A stretch of DNA of 64,000 bases from Tsukamurella sp. M9C. GTDB taxonomy: Bacteria; Actinomycetota; Actinomycetes; Mycobacteriales; Mycobacteriaceae. The notes beneath the pieces were generated by a model. It was not told the DNA's origin, did no database searches, and was given only the letters and a program-made list of their open reading frames with translations. A program made the position numbers and the translations under genes. Location of the stretch: contig NZ_JAIULG010000015.1 of assembly GCF_020169415.1 (NCBI RefSeq), positions 1 to 64,000 of the forward strand, given 5' to 3'. How positions within the stretch are numbered: the first letter of the stretch is position 1; every line of letters starts with the position of its first letter. Shown piece by piece: positions 19,022 to 28,702 of this stretch.

Positions 19022-20494
19022 TCAGGCGGTGGGGGCGGCGGCGTCGAGGCGACGCAGGGCGGGCTTGTCGATCTTGCCGACGGGGTTCTTCGGCAGCGCG
19101 TCGAGCACGGTGATCGCGACGGGCTGCTTGTACTTCGCGAGCTGCTCGCGGGCGTGCGCGGCGAGGGCGTCGACGTCGAGCCGCACGCCCGGCGCGGCCG
19201 AGACGTAGAGCACGGGCAGCTCGCCGTACTTGGCGTCCGGCCGGCCGATCACCGCGGCCTCGGCGACTCCGGTCACGCCGTACACCGCGGTCTCGATCTC
19301 CTTGGGGTAGATGTTCTCCCCGCCGCGGATGATCATGTCCTTCGCGCGGTCCACGAGACGGAGGTAGCCGTCCTCGTCGAGGATGCCCACGTCGCCGGTG
19401 TGCAGCCACCCGTCGACGATCGTCTTCGCGGTCTCCTCGGGCCGGCCGAGGTAGCCGCGCATGATGTTCGGTCCCGCGAGCAGCACCTCGCCCGGCTCGC
19501 CGACGGGGACGTCGGCACCGTCGGGCCCGGCGATCCGGACCCGCTGGCCGGGCAGCGCCACCCCCACGCTGCCCACCTTGCGCACCCCGTCGAGCGGGTT
19601 GCACGTCGCGGCGCAGGTGCACTCGGACAGGCCGTAGCCCTCGATCAGGGGGAAGGCGAAGCGGGCCTCGAAGCCCTCCAACAGTTCCCGGCTCGCGGGC
19701 GCGGCCCCGCACACGCCGAAGCGCACCTTTGACAGGTCGGGCCGCACCTCGGGCGGCAGTCCCGCCAGCATCGTGTAGATCGTGGGAACCGCGGAGAAGT
19801 ACGTCGCGCCGGTCTCCTCGAGAACCTGGAAGAAGGTGCGCGGGTCGAATCGGCCCGCGATGGTCACGCGGCCGCCGCCGCGTAGGGGATTGAGCGTCGA
19901 GACCACGATGGCGTTGACGTGGAACAGCGGCAGGATCAGCAGGCTGTGATCGTCGGCGTCGAAGTCGAAGGCCGCGGAGGACATCTCGCTCATCGCGACC
20001 AGGTTCGCGTGGTCGAGCATCACGCCCTTCGGGCGCCCCGTGGTGCCGGAGGTGTAGATCAGCAGCGCGAGGTCCGACGGTGCCGCGACCGGCTCCGCAG
20101 TGTCGGGCGCGTGTCCGAGCAACGCGTCCGCGGCGATCACCGTGACCCCCGCCGGCGCGCCGGCCTCGGTGACCAGGACCGCCGCGCCCGCATCCTGCAC
20201 CTGGTACTCCACCTCGGGCTGTGCGAGGTACGGATTGATCGGGGTCGCGGCCGCGCCCAGGTGCCAGGACGCGAACAGGGTGACCACGAGCAGTGCCGTG
20301 TTCGGCAACTTCACCGCGACCACGTCCCCGGGGCCGACGCCCGCCGCGCGCAGGGCGGCGGCGGCGCTGCGCACGGCACCGTCGAAGGCGGCGTTGTCGA
20401 GGTCGACGGCGTCGTCGGCGACCGCGGGCGCGTGCGGGGCCGCGGCGGCACGCGCCGCGGGCAGGTGGGCGAAGGTGGTGAAGTCGTACGTCAC
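19022..20494 (-). CDS. Acyl-CoA synthetase / AMP-dependent ligase
   Basis: 490-residue ANL-superfamily enzyme that activates a carboxylic acid as acyl-AMP and then acyl-CoA. Core motifs: A3 LLIYTSGTTGRPKGVM (about residue 155), A5 YGLSECTCA, A8 YLRLVDRAKDMIIRGGENIYP, and the C-terminal catalytic lysine in NPVGKIDKPAL. Start set at GTG 20494, preceded by AGGAG with 5-nt spacing; ATG 20524 is in frame but lacks an RBS. First gene of the four-gene minus-strand operon and divergent from a PucR-type regulator across a 148-bp region rich in inverted repeats. Chain length of the substrate cannot be told. Confidence 0.9.
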   Translation of the reverse strand: MTYDFTTFAHLPAARAAAAPHAPAVADDAVDLDNAAFDGAVRSAAAALRAAGVGPGDVVAVKLPNTALLVVTLFASWHLGAAATPINPYLAQPEVEYQVQDAGAAVLVTEAGAPAGVTVIAADALLGHAPDTAEPVAAPSDLALLIYTSGTTGRPKGVMLDHANLVAMSEMSSAAFDFDADDHSLLILPLFHVNAIVVSTLNPLRGGGRVTIAGRFDPRTFFQVLEETGATYFSAVPTIYTMLAGLPPEVRPDLSKVRFGVCGAAPASRELLEGFEARFAFPLIEGYGLSECTCAATCNPLDGVRKVGSVGVALPGQRVRIAGPDGADVPVGEPGEVLLAGPNIMRGYLGRPEETAKTIVDGWLHTGDVGILDEDGYLRLVDRAKDMIIRGGENIYPKEIETAVYGVTGVAEAAVIGRPDAKYGELPVLYVSAAPGVRLDVDALAAHAREQLAKYKQPVAITVLDALPKNPVGKIDKPALRRLDAAAPTA

Positions 20495-20544
20495 GGTGGC
20501 TCCTAGTCCGGTGGGTGCATCCACGGTAGGTCGCCCGTGACCGG

Positions 20545-20602
20545 GGTCACATCGTCCACCGGCGACGAGATGTGACCTCGCATTCGTCCTCGCAGGACGA
20601 AT
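20545..20602. promoter_or_regulatory. Two inverted repeats in ligase/PucR divergent region
   Basis: First repeat: GGTCACATC (20545-20553) and its exact complement GATGTGACC (20569-20577), 15-nt spacer; the left arm also belongs to a smaller palindrome GTGACC-GG-GGTCAC (20537-20550). Second: ATTCGTCCT (20582-20590), CGC, AGGACGAAT (20594-20602), perfect over 9 bp. Both lie between the ligase GTG and the PucR start and are candidate binding sites for that regulator or another dimeric factor. Confidence 0.6.
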
Positions 20603-20642
20603 TCGTCGATGATCGGGCCGGAATCGTCGCTAAGATTTGGTG

Positions 20643-21863
20643 ATGGAACCCGACGCGCCGCGCAGGCTGATCGCCCGGCTACTGAGCGCGGCGTCCCGGC
20701 GCGCGGTGTCGGACGCCATGACCGAGCGGATCGCCGCGGACCTCCCCGACCTGCGAGCCGACGACGCGATCCTCGGCGCGTTGGCCGCGAGCGTCGAGGC
20801 CAACGTCGAGAACGTGACCCACGCCATCGTGCTCGACGTCCCGGTGGAGCGGGTCGAGGTCCCGCTGGCCGCGCTCGAGTACCCGCGCCGCGTGGCGCAG
20901 CGCGGCATGGCCGCGACGTCTCTCGTCCGCGCCTACTACCTGGGCCAGCAGACGATGATCGCCCTCATCGGCGACGCCGTCGACGCGGAGGCCGGGGTGG
21001 AGCAGGACCTGCGTGAGGCCGCGATGCGCTGGCTGGTGGGCTGGTCCTTCGACTACAACGACGTCGTCACCCGCCGCGTCCTCGACGAGTACGAGACCGA
21101 GCGCGCGGCGTGGGTGGACGCCCGCAGCGGCGCGCGGACGGTGCGCGTCCTCGAGGTTCTCGACGGCGAGGTGCCGAGCGTGGCCGCGGCGTCCGCGAGC
21201 ATCCGGTACCCCCTGCGCGCCACCCACATCGGGATGGTCGTCTGGTACGCCGAGGGCGTCGACGAGGTCGAGCGGATCGAGCGCTTCCTCCGCGAGCTCG
21301 GGGCGGCGGCGGGCGCCGCCGCGCCGCCGCTCACGGTCGCGGTCGACCGGCTCACCGCGTGGGCGTGGCTGCCGGTCGCGGACGGGGACGCGGCGGTCGC
21401 GGACGCGCGGGAATTCGCCGCCGCCGACTCGGAGGCGCCGCGGGTGGTGTTCGGGCCGCCGCGGGACGGACTGGAGGGCTTCCGCGCGACGAACCGGGCG
21501 GCCCGTGAGGTGCGGCGGGTGGCGGATGCGACGGACGCGCGGCTGCTGGTCGCGACGGATCCCGGGGTGGGCCTGGCGGCCCTCGTCGCGCACGACGTCG
21601 CCGCGGCGCGGGCCTGGGCCGACGGGGTGCTCGGGGAGCTGACCGGGGTGTCCGCCGCCGACGAGCGGCTGCGCAGCACGCTCGAGATCTTCCTGCGCAC
21701 CGGCGGCAGTTTCAAGGCCACCGCAGAACAGCAGCTCCTGCACGCCAACTCGGTGAAGTACCGGGTGCGCCGCGCGGTGGCGCGGCGGGGCCGCGAGATC
21801 GGCGACGACCGGCTCGACGTCGAGGTGGCGCTCGCGGTGCGCCGGATCTTCGGAGCGGGCTAG
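20643..21863 (+). CDS. PucR/CdaR-type transcriptional regulator
   Basis: 406-residue activator-type protein. The C-terminal PucR helix-turn-helix (HTH_30) is clear: STLEIFLRTGGSFKATAEQ then LHANSVKYRVRRAVARRG. The middle has a degenerate GGDEF-like/CdaR region, and the N-terminus is helical with a RsbT-like sensing layout. Start ATG 20643, 6 nt after TAAGAT, fits a leaderless transcript; GTG 20640 and TTG 20637 are alternatives. Divergent from the acyl-CoA ligase operon, its likely target. Its stop codon overlaps that of the convergent LLM monooxygenase in a shared CTAG. Confidence 0.87.
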   Translation: MEPDAPRRLIARLLSAASRRAVSDAMTERIAADLPDLRADDAILGALAASVEANVENVTHAIVLDVPVERVEVPLAALEYPRRVAQRGMAATSLVRAYYLGQQTMIALIGDAVDAEAGVEQDLREAAMRWLVGWSFDYNDVVTRRVLDEYETERAAWVDARSGARTVRVLEVLDGEVPSVAAASASIRYPLRATHIGMVVWYAEGVDEVERIERFLRELGAAAGAAAPPLTVAVDRLTAWAWLPVADGDAAVADAREFAAADSEAPRVVFGPPRDGLEGFRATNRAAREVRRVADATDARLLVATDPGVGLAALVAHDVAAARAWADGVLGELTGVSAADERLRSTLEIFLRTGGSFKATAEQQLLHANSVKYRVRRAVARRGREIGDDRLDVEVALAVRRIFGAG

Positions 21864-23224
21864 GTGCGCGCCTGCACTCGGCGGTGCGGCACCGGGAGCC
21901 CCAGGTTGTCGCGCAGCGTGCTCGCCTCGGCGTAGTCGGCCCGCAGGACCCCGCGGTCCTGCAGCAGCGGCACGACGCGATCGACGAACTCGTCGAGCCC
22001 GGTCGGCACCAGGTGCGAGCCGAGGATGAAGCCGTCGGACCCGTCCTGCTGGACGAAATCGTCGATCTGCGCGGCGACCTGCTCCGGCGTGCCGATCAGC
22101 GGCCCGCGCTCGAACTGGTCGATCACCACCTCGCGCAGCGACAGCTTCTTCGCCTCGCCGACCTCGCGCAGCCGCTGCGCGGTCGCGAACCGGTCCTGGT
22201 GCACGAAGGCGCGCCCCTGGATGATCGGCGGCGCCTCCGGGTCGGGATCGATGGCGGGGACCGGGCCGTCGGGGTCGACGTCCGACAGGTCGCGGTTCCA
22301 GATCTGCTCCAACAGGATCAGGGCCGTCTGCCCGGTCACCTGACCGTGCACCACCTCGCGGTGCTTCTCGGCGGCGTCCGCCGGGGTGTCGCCGAGGACG
22401 AAGCTCGCGGACGGCAGGATCTTGATGTCGTCGGCGCCGCGGCCCGCGGCCACCGCGCGGGACTTGATGTCGCGGTAGAAGTCCGCGGCCTCGGGGAGCT
22501 TGCCGTAGGGGGAGAAGATCGCGTCGGCGTTCGCGGCGGCGAACTGCCGGCCCTGCGGCGAGACGCCCGCCTGCAGGACCACCGGGCGGCCCTGCGGGCT
22601 GCGCGGCACGGTGAACGTGCCCTCGATGTCGAACTGCTCGCCGCGGATGCCGAAGTCGCCGGTGCCCGGATCGGCGACGAAGCGGCCGCCGGTCTTGTCC
22701 GCCAGGGGCTCGGCCTCGCCCCAGCTGTCCCACAGCGCCCGGACCGCCTCGAGGGTCTCCTCGGCGCGCACGTACCGGTCGGCCGGGTCCAGGTAGCCGC
22801 CGCGCCGGAAGTTCTGGCCGGTGAATGCGTCGAAGGAGGTCACCACGTTCCACGCGGCGCGGTCGCCGGAGAGCTGGTCCAGGCTCGCGAACCGGCGCGC
22901 CAGCTCGTAGGGCTCGTTGAACGTCGCGTTGACGGTGCCGGCGAGGCCCAGGTGCTGCGTGACGGCGGCCAGCGACGCCAGCACGGTGAAGGTGTCGGGG
23001 CGTCCGATGATGTCCTGGTCGAAGACCTGCCCGGCGCGCTCGCGCAGGATCAGGCCCTCGGCGAGGAAGAAGAAGTCGAACCGGCCCCGCTCGGCGGTGC
23101 GCGCCGTGTGTTCGAAGCTGCTGAAGTCGATCTGGCTTCCCGCGTCCGGGTGCCACCACGCCGTGTGGTGGTTCACCCCGCCCAGGTAGGCGCCCAGGAT
23201 GGCCTGCTTCTTGTTCTCGCTCAT
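21860..23224 (-). CDS. NtaA/SnaA/DszA-type FMN-dependent monooxygenase
   Basis: 454-residue luciferase-like flavin monooxygenase using FMNH2 from a separate reductase. Typical features: YLGGVNHHTAWWHP at the start, RFDFFFLAEGLILRERAG, the GDRAAWNVVTSF loop, and a C-terminal barrel segment PTGLDEFVDRVVPLLQDRG. Members act on nitrilotriacetate, pristinamycin, dibenzothiophene sulfone and sulfonates; the substrate is not deducible. It follows the second LLM gene by 9 bp on the same strand, so both should be co-transcribed. The stop shares CTAG with the PucR gene. Confidence 0.9.
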   Translation of the reverse strand: MSENKKQAILGAYLGGVNHHTAWWHPDAGSQIDFSSFEHTARTAERGRFDFFFLAEGLILRERAGQVFDQDIIGRPDTFTVLASLAAVTQHLGLAGTVNATFNEPYELARRFASLDQLSGDRAAWNVVTSFDAFTGQNFRRGGYLDPADRYVRAEETLEAVRALWDSWGEAEPLADKTGGRFVADPGTGDFGIRGEQFDIEGTFTVPRSPQGRPVVLQAGVSPQGRQFAAANADAIFSPYGKLPEAADFYRDIKSRAVAAGRGADDIKILPSASFVLGDTPADAAEKHREVVHGQVTGQTALILLEQIWNRDLSDVDPDGPVPAIDPDPEAPPIIQGRAFVHQDRFATAQRLREVGEAKKLSLREVVIDQFERGPLIGTPEQVAAQIDDFVQQDGSDGFILGSHLVPTGLDEFVDRVVPLLQDRGVLRADYAEASTLRDNLGLPVPHRRVQART

Positions 23225-23233
23225 GGCGTCTCC

Positions 23234-24454
23234 TCAGACGGTCGCGTAGCGGTTGGGGACGGTCGACGGCAGGCCCAGCAGGGCGCGGAGCGGACCGTCG
23301 GGGTACTCCGTGCGGAATCGGCCGCGGGCCTGCAGCGCGGGGACCAGGCGGCGGGTGATCGCGGTGAGGTCGTCGGGCAGCGCGCCGGGGCGCAGGCGCA
23401 CCCCGTCAACGCCGGCGTCCGACCAGTCGAGGAGCAGGTCGGCGAGGTCGTCCGCGGAGCCGGCGAAGATCGCGGCGTCGGAGGTGAACGGGGATCCGGC
23501 GGCCGCGTCGAGCCGGGCCAGGCGCTCGGTGCCGGATTCGGTTCCGCTGTCGAGGAACACGACCACATCGGCGTACACCCGCAGCCGCTCCCCGTCGCGC
23601 CCCACGCGCCGGGCGGCCTCGTCGACCAGGGCGAGGACGGGGGCGGGCCCGTCCGCGAGGGTGGGGGTCACGAACAGTAGATCGGCGGCGCGGGCGGCGA
23701 ACTCGTACGGAACCGGAGCGTGTCCCAGCGCCGCCACCACCGGCTGCCCCTGGGGCGGTCGCGGCGTGATCGACGGCCCGCGGACCGAGAAGAAGCGCCC
23801 GGAGAAGTCCGCGCGGTGCAGCTTGTCCCGGTCGATGAAGCGGCGCGTCGCGACGTCGCGGATCTCCGCGTCGTCCTCCCAGCTGTCCCAGAGACGGCGG
23901 GCGACCTCGACGGCGTCGGCGGCCTCGTCGAACAGGTCGAGGAGGGCCTGCGACGGCTGCGATCCGGCGAGTTCGGCGGGCGTCGGGTCCGCGATGGTCC
24001 GGCGCCCGAAATGCGCCGCCTCGGCCGCGGTCGGCGAGATGCGCGGCTGCCAGCCCGCGCGGCCGCGCGAGGTGTAGTCGAGGGTCGCGATCGCGGTGGA
24101 GACGTGGAAGGGCTCGGTGTGCGTGGTCGTCACAGTCGGTATCAGGCCGATGTGGGAGGTCGACGGGGCGATCAGCGCGGCGATGAGGTGCGCGTCGACA
24201 CGGCTGCGGACCCGGCCGACGTCGTGCGACGGCACGCGCAGGGCGTCCTCGATCGAGACGAAGTCGAGCAGCCCGGTCTCGGCGTCGCTCGCGAGGTCGG
24301 TCCAGTACCCCGCCGAGCCGAGTTCCCGCGGCCGCGCGGCGGGTTCGCGCCAGGCCGCCGGGTGCCATCCGGCGCCGTCCAGCGCGACGCCGAGATGCAG
24401 CTCCGGCGCCCCTCCCGTCGGCCGGTCCGCGGAGGAGGATGCGTTCTGCGCCAT
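23234..24454 (-). CDS. Second LLM-class flavin monooxygenase
   Basis: 406-residue paralogue-type member of the luciferase-like family, more diverged: SIEDALRVPSHDVGRVRSRVDAHLIAAL, GLIPTVTTTHTEPFHVS and SRGRAGWQPRISPTAAEAAHFG are recognisable LLM segments. The start is ATG 24454 (MAQNASSS) with GGGAACC upstream. First of the two-gene minus-strand operon, divergent from the exporter at 24608. Together with its neighbour it may form a two-step oxidation of an organosulfur or nitrogen compound, but no reductase gene is present nearby. Confidence 0.83.
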   Translation of the reverse strand: MAQNASSSADRPTGGAPELHLGVALDGAGWHPAAWREPAARPRELGSAGYWTDLASDAETGLLDFVSIEDALRVPSHDVGRVRSRVDAHLIAALIAPSTSHIGLIPTVTTTHTEPFHVSTAIATLDYTSRGRAGWQPRISPTAAEAAHFGRRTIADPTPAELAGSQPSQALLDLFDEAADAVEVARRLWDSWEDDAEIRDVATRRFIDRDKLHRADFSGRFFSVRGPSITPRPPQGQPVVAALGHAPVPYEFAARAADLLFVTPTLADGPAPVLALVDEAARRVGRDGERLRVYADVVVFLDSGTESGTERLARLDAAAGSPFTSDAAIFAGSADDLADLLLDWSDAGVDGVRLRPGALPDDLTAITRRLVPALQARGRFRTEYPDGPLRALLGLPSTVPNRYATV

Positions 24455-24607
24455 GTGGTTCCCGTCTCGTGGTGATCGGATCTGGACACTCACGTTCGTC
24501 CCGTGCCCGTCCGGCGTCAACGATTCGGATCATCCCGATCCGGGGGAAATGTCCACGGCCACCACGGGTTTGCATCCGTCGTGGAGACGTTGCGAAACGG
24601 GGGATCC

Positions 24608-26044
24608 GTGCGGGCGAGGCCGCGGGGCCGCTCCCGGTGGGAGGTACTGGTGTGCTGCCTCGCGGGGTTCGCGACGCTGCTCGATTCGGGTGCGGTGGCG
24701 GTCTCCCTCCCCGCGCTGCGCGCGCAGCTCGACGCCACCCCCGGGCAGACCCAATGGGTGCTCGCCGCCTACTCCTTGGGTTTCGGGCTGGCACTGGTTC
24801 CTGCGGGCCGGCTCGGCGACGTGCTGGGCCGGCGCAGGCTGTTCCTGGGCGGGGTCGCGGTGTTCTCGTCGTCGGCGCTGGTCTCCGCTCTCGCGGACGG
24901 GGCCTGGCAGGTCGTGGCCGCGCGCCTGCTGCAGGGCATCGCCGCGGGCGTCATCAGCTCGCAGGTGCTGGGCATCATCGCCGATCGGTTCACCGGGGTG
25001 CTCCGGGCCCGCGCGCTCGCCGCCTATGGCGTGGCGATCGGGCTGGCGGGCGTGGCCGGGCCGGTGACCGGGGGCCTGGTGCTCGGCCTGGCGGGGGAGG
25101 AGGCCGGCTGGCGGTGGGCGCTCGCGCTCAACGTCCCGTTCGGGGTGCTCGCGCTGGTGGGTGCCGCGGTGTTCCTGCGGCGCGACGGTGCGCCGCGCGG
25201 CGCGGCCCGGTTCGACCTCGTCGGGCTCGCGCTGCTGGCCGCCGCGGTGCTGCTGGTGCTGATCCCGCTCGTCGCCCGCCTCGGAGCGGCCGGAACGGGC
25301 GCCTGCGTCGTCGCGGCCGGAGCGGTCGTCGTGCTCCTCGTGCGCTGGGAGCGCGGCTACGCGCGCCGCGGCGGTACCCCGGTGCTCGTCCCCGAGCTGC
25401 TGGCCGCGCGCGGCTTCACCCTCGGTGCCGGTGTGGCGACCTTCTACTTCGGTGCGGCGCTGTCCGCGAACACCGTCCTCACCATGTACCTCATCGAGCG
25501 CGAGGGGCTCAGCGCGCTGCAGGCGGCCCTGGTGCTGGTGGGAGGCGGTCTGGCCATGGCGGCGTCCTCCGGGATCGGGTGGCGGGTCGCCGCGCGGTTC
25601 GGCCGGGCGACGGTGGTCTGGGCGCTGGTCGCCGAGGCCGTGATCGTCGTCGCCTACGTGAGCGCCGTCGGCGTGCTCAGCGGCCCGGGCGTGCTGATCG
25701 TGGTCGCGGCCCTGTCGACCGCCTCGGGCGTGGCGTCGGGCCTCGTCGACGCCCCCAATCGGGCCCTGACGCTGGAGTACGCCCCGCCCGCGGCGAACGG
25801 CGTGGCGGCGGGCTTCCTCCAGCTGGTCCAGCGGCTGTCGGCGACGGTGGCCCTCACCGCGACGTCGGGCCTGTACCTGGCCCGCCCGCACGACGCGGGC
25901 GGACTGGTTCTCGCGCTGGCGTTGTGCCTCGCGATGTTCGTCGCGGGGCTGGGCTGCGCGGTGCTCGATGCGCGGCGCCGCGCGACCCGCCCGAGTTCCG
26001 CCGAGCACCAGGTCACTAAGCTGACGGTGCAACCGGCACCGTGA
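24608..26044 (+). CDS. MFS transporter, DHA2 (EmrB/QacA) type
   Basis: 478-residue multidrug-type proton antiporter with about 14 predicted helices. The motif A-like loop GRLGDVLGRRRLFLGG and the motif C-type segment AYGVAIGLAGVAGPVTGG are visible. GTG 24608 is used because GGGGGA lies just upstream and the hydrophobic part begins 15 residues later; GTG 24581 is possible, and longer in-frame starts overlap the divergent LLM promoter region. Likely exports a small hydrophobic molecule. It ends only 13 bp before serA, but the functions are unrelated. Confidence 0.85.
   Translation: MRARPRGRSRWEVLVCCLAGFATLLDSGAVAVSLPALRAQLDATPGQTQWVLAAYSLGFGLALVPAGRLGDVLGRRRLFLGGVAVFSSSALVSALADGAWQVVAARLLQGIAAGVISSQVLGIIADRFTGVLRARALAAYGVAIGLAGVAGPVTGGLVLGLAGEEAGWRWALALNVPFGVLALVGAAVFLRRDGAPRGAARFDLVGLALLAAAVLLVLIPLVARLGAAGTGACVVAAGAVVVLLVRWERGYARRGGTPVLVPELLAARGFTLGAGVATFYFGAALSANTVLTMYLIEREGLSALQAALVLVGGGLAMAASSGIGWRVAARFGRATVVWALVAEAVIVVAYVSAVGVLSGPGVLIVVAALSTASGVASGLVDAPNRALTLEYAPPAANGVAAGFLQLVQRLSATVALTATSGLYLARPHDAGGLVLALALCLAMFVAGLGCAVLDARRRATRPSSAEHQVTKLTVQPAP
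26017..26022 (+). promoter_or_regulatory. Possible -10 of serA inside the MFS gene end
   Basis: TAAGCT, about 35 nt before the serA GTG. It gives a short leader with GAGGAG as ribosome binding site. No good -35 is seen. Confidence 0.35.
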
Positions 26045-26057
26045 ATGAGGAGCGCAA

Positions 26058-27644
26058 GTGACCCGTCCCGTGGTATTGATCGCCGACAAGCTGGCACCGT
26101 CGACAGTGGAGGCGCTCGGTGACGACGTCGAGGTGAAGTGGGTCGACGGCCCCGACCGCCCCGCGCTGCTCGCCGCGGTCCCCGAGGCCGACGCGCTGCT
26201 CGTGCGCTCCGCGACCACCGTCGACGCGGAGGTCCTCGCCGCCGCCACCAAGCTCAAGATCGTCGCCCGCGCGGGCGTCGGTCTCGACAACGTGGACGTG
26301 CCCGCCGCCACCGAGCGCGGCGTCCTCGTGGTCAACGCGCCCACGTCGAACATCCACACCGCGGCCGAGCACGCCGTCGCGCTGATGCTCGCCACCGCCC
26401 GCCAGATCCCCGCCGCGGACAAGACCCTGCGCGAGCACACCTGGAAGCGCAGCGCCTTCAACGGCGTCGAGATCCTCGGCAAGACCGTCGGCGTCGTCGG
26501 CATGGGCCGCATCGGCCAGCTCGTCGCGCAGCGCCTCGCCGCCTTCGAGACCAAGATCGTGGCGTACGACCCCTACGTCAGCCCGGCCCGCGCCGCGCAG
26601 CTCGGCATCGAGCTGCTCACCCTCGACGAGCTGCTCGAGCGCGCCGACTTCATCTCGGTGCACCTCCCGAAGACCCCCGAGACCAAGGGCCTGATCGGCC
26701 GTGAGGCGCTCGCCCGCACCAAGAAGGGCGTCGTCATCGTCAACGCCGCCCGCGGCGGCCTCATCGACGAGCAGGCCCTCGCGGACGCCATCACCTCGGG
26801 TCACGTCTTCGGCGCCGGCCTCGACGTCTTCGAGACCGAGCCCTGCACCGACAGCCCGCTGTTCGAGCTGCCGCAGGTCGTCGTGACCCCGCACCTCGGC
26901 GCCTCGACCTCGGAGGCCCAGGACCGCGCCGGCACCGACGTCGCCAAGAGCGTCCGCCTGGCCCTGGCCGGCGAGTTCGTCCCGGACGCCGTCAACGTCA
27001 AGGGCGGCGCCGTCGACGAGGAGGTCGCGCCCTGGCTCGAGCTCACCCGCAAGCTGGGCGTGCTGCTGGGCGGCCTGCCCGGGCAGCTGCCGGAGAAGAT
27101 CGGCGTCACCGTCCGCGGCGAGCTGGCCAGCGAGAACGTCGACATCCTGCAGCTCTCGGCGCTGCGCGGCCTGTTCTCGGCCGTCATCGAGGACGCCGTC
27201 ACCTTCGTCAACGCCCCCGCCCTCGCGGAGGAGCGCGGCGTCACCGTCGAGCTGGAGAAGGTCTCGGAGAGCCCCAACCACCGCAGCCTGGTCGACGTGC
27301 GCGCCGTCTACGGCGACGGCACCGTCCAGAACGTCGCGGGCACGCTCTCGGGCCTGAGCCGCGTCGAGAAGGTCACCAACATCAACGGCCGCAACTTCGA
27401 CCTGCGCGCCGAGGGCCTGAACCTGTTCATCGCCTACGGCGATCAGCCGGGCTCGCTGGGCAAGATCGGCACGCTGCTCGGCGACGCCGGCATCGACATC
27501 CAGGCCGCGGCGCTGAGCCAGGACGCCGAGGGTGCGGGCGCGACGGTGCTGCTGCGCGTCAGTCAGCCCGTCTCGGCCGAGGTGCAGCAGGCCATCGGCG
27601 ACGCGGTCGCCGCCACCACCATCGCGCAGGTGGACCTGTCGTGA
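26058..27644 (+). CDS. serA: D-3-phosphoglycerate dehydrogenase
   Basis: Oxidises 3-phosphoglycerate to phosphohydroxypyruvate with NAD, the first step of serine synthesis. At 528 residues it is the long, mycobacterial-type form: substrate domain, NAD domain with [16 protein letters not shown] (about 145-160), catalytic residues around [13 protein letters not shown] and TPHLGAST, then an intervening (ASB) domain and a C-terminal ACT domain ([20 protein letters not shown]) that binds serine as feedback inhibitor. Overlaps leuB by 4 bp (GTGA), matching the serA1-leuB pair of mycobacteria. GTG start with GAGGAG upstream. Confidence 0.97.
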   Translation: MTRPVVLIADKLAPSTVEALGDDVEVKWVDGPDRPALLAAVPEADALLVRSATTVDAEVLAAATKLKIVARAGVGLDNVDVPAATERGVLVVNAPTSNIHTAAEHAVALMLATARQIPAADKTLREHTWKRSAFNGVEILGKTVGVVGMGRIGQLVAQRLAAFETKIVAYDPYVSPARAAQLGIELLTLDELLERADFISVHLPKTPETKGLIGREALARTKKGVVIVNAARGGLIDEQALADAITSGHVFGAGLDVFETEPCTDSPLFELPQVVVTPHLGASTSEAQDRAGTDVAKSVRLALAGEFVPDAVNVKGGAVDEEVAPWLELTRKLGVLLGGLPGQLPEKIGVTVRGELASENVDILQLSALRGLFSAVIEDAVTFVNAPALAEERGVTVELEKVSESPNHRSLVDVRAVYGDGTVQNVAGTLSGLSRVEKVTNINGRNFDLRAEGLNLFIAYGDQPGSLGKIGTLLGDAGIDIQAAALSQDAEGAGATVLLRVSQPVSAEVQQAIGDAVAATTIAQVDLS

Positions 27645-28660
27645 AGCTCGCGGTGATCGGCGGGGACGGCATCGGCCCCGAGGTGACGGCGGAGGCGCTC
27701 AAGGTGCTGCGCGCGGTGGTCGGCGAGATCGAGACCACCGACTACGACCTGGGCGCGCGCCGCTACGAGCGCAACGGCGAGCTGCTCACCGACGAGGACC
27801 TGGCGTCGCTGCGCGAGCACGACGCGATCCTGCTCGGCGCCATCGGCGACCCGCGCAAGGTCCCGCCGGGCGTGCTCGAGCGCGGCCTGCTGCTGAAGAT
27901 GCGGTTCGCGCTGGATCACCACGTGAACCTGCGCCCGTCGAAGCTCTTCCCGGGCGTCGAGTCGCCGCTGAAGAACCCGGGCGAGATCGACTTCGTCGTG
28001 GTCCGCGAAGGCACCGAGGGCGCGTACACCGGTAACGGCGGCGCGATCCGCGTCGGCACCCCGCAGGAGGTCGCCAACGAGACCTCGGTCAACACCCGGT
28101 TCGGCGCGGAGCGCGTGGTGCGCTTCGCCTTCGAGCTGGCGCGCACCCGGCGGAAGAAGCTGACGCTGGTGCACAAGACCAACGTGCTCGTCTTCGGCGG
28201 CTCGCTGTGGCAGCGCACCGTCGACGAGGTGGCGACCGAGTTCCCCGACGTCGCCGTGGATTACAGCCACATCGACGCCGCCACGATCTACCTGGTCACG
28301 GACCCGTCGCGGTTCGACGTCATCGTCACCGACAACCTCTTCGGCGACATCCTCACCGACGAGGCCGGCGCGATCTCCGGCGGTATCGGCCTGGCGGCGT
28401 CGGGCAACGTCGACGCGACGGGCACCAACCCGTCGATGTTCGAGCCCGTGCACGGCAGCGCCCCGGACATCGTCGGCCAGGGCGTCGCGGATCCCACCGC
28501 GGCCATCCTGTCGGCCGCGATGCTCCTGCGGCACCTCGGGAACGAGGACGGCGCGCAGCGCATCGAGGCCGCCGTGACGGCCGACCTCGCCGCCCGCGGC
28601 GACGCCCCGATCCGCACCGTCGAGGTCGGCGACCGCATCGCCGCCGCCCTCAGCACGTAA
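27641..28660 (+). CDS. leuB: 3-isopropylmalate dehydrogenase
   Basis: Oxidatively decarboxylates 3-isopropylmalate to 2-ketoisocaproate in leucine synthesis. 339 residues, the short actinobacterial form. Visible: GGDGIGPEV at the N-terminus, the arginines in [20 protein letters not shown], metal ligands in [14 protein letters not shown], and the NAD motif [17 protein letters not shown]. Translationally coupled to serA. The rest of the leucine pathway (leuA, leuCD) is not in this window. Confidence 0.97.
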   Translation: MKLAVIGGDGIGPEVTAEALKVLRAVVGEIETTDYDLGARRYERNGELLTDEDLASLREHDAILLGAIGDPRKVPPGVLERGLLLKMRFALDHHVNLRPSKLFPGVESPLKNPGEIDFVVVREGTEGAYTGNGGAIRVGTPQEVANETSVNTRFGAERVVRFAFELARTRRKKLTLVHKTNVLVFGGSLWQRTVDEVATEFPDVAVDYSHIDAATIYLVTDPSRFDVIVTDNLFGDILTDEAGAISGGIGLAASGNVDATGTNPSMFEPVHGSAPDIVGQGVADPTAAILSAAMLLRHLGNEDGAQRIEAAVTADLAARGDAPIRTVEVGDRIAAALST

Positions 28661-28702
28661 CCCGTCGCCCGCCCTCTGTCGGGGCACCGTCGGGCCCATC
28701 CC

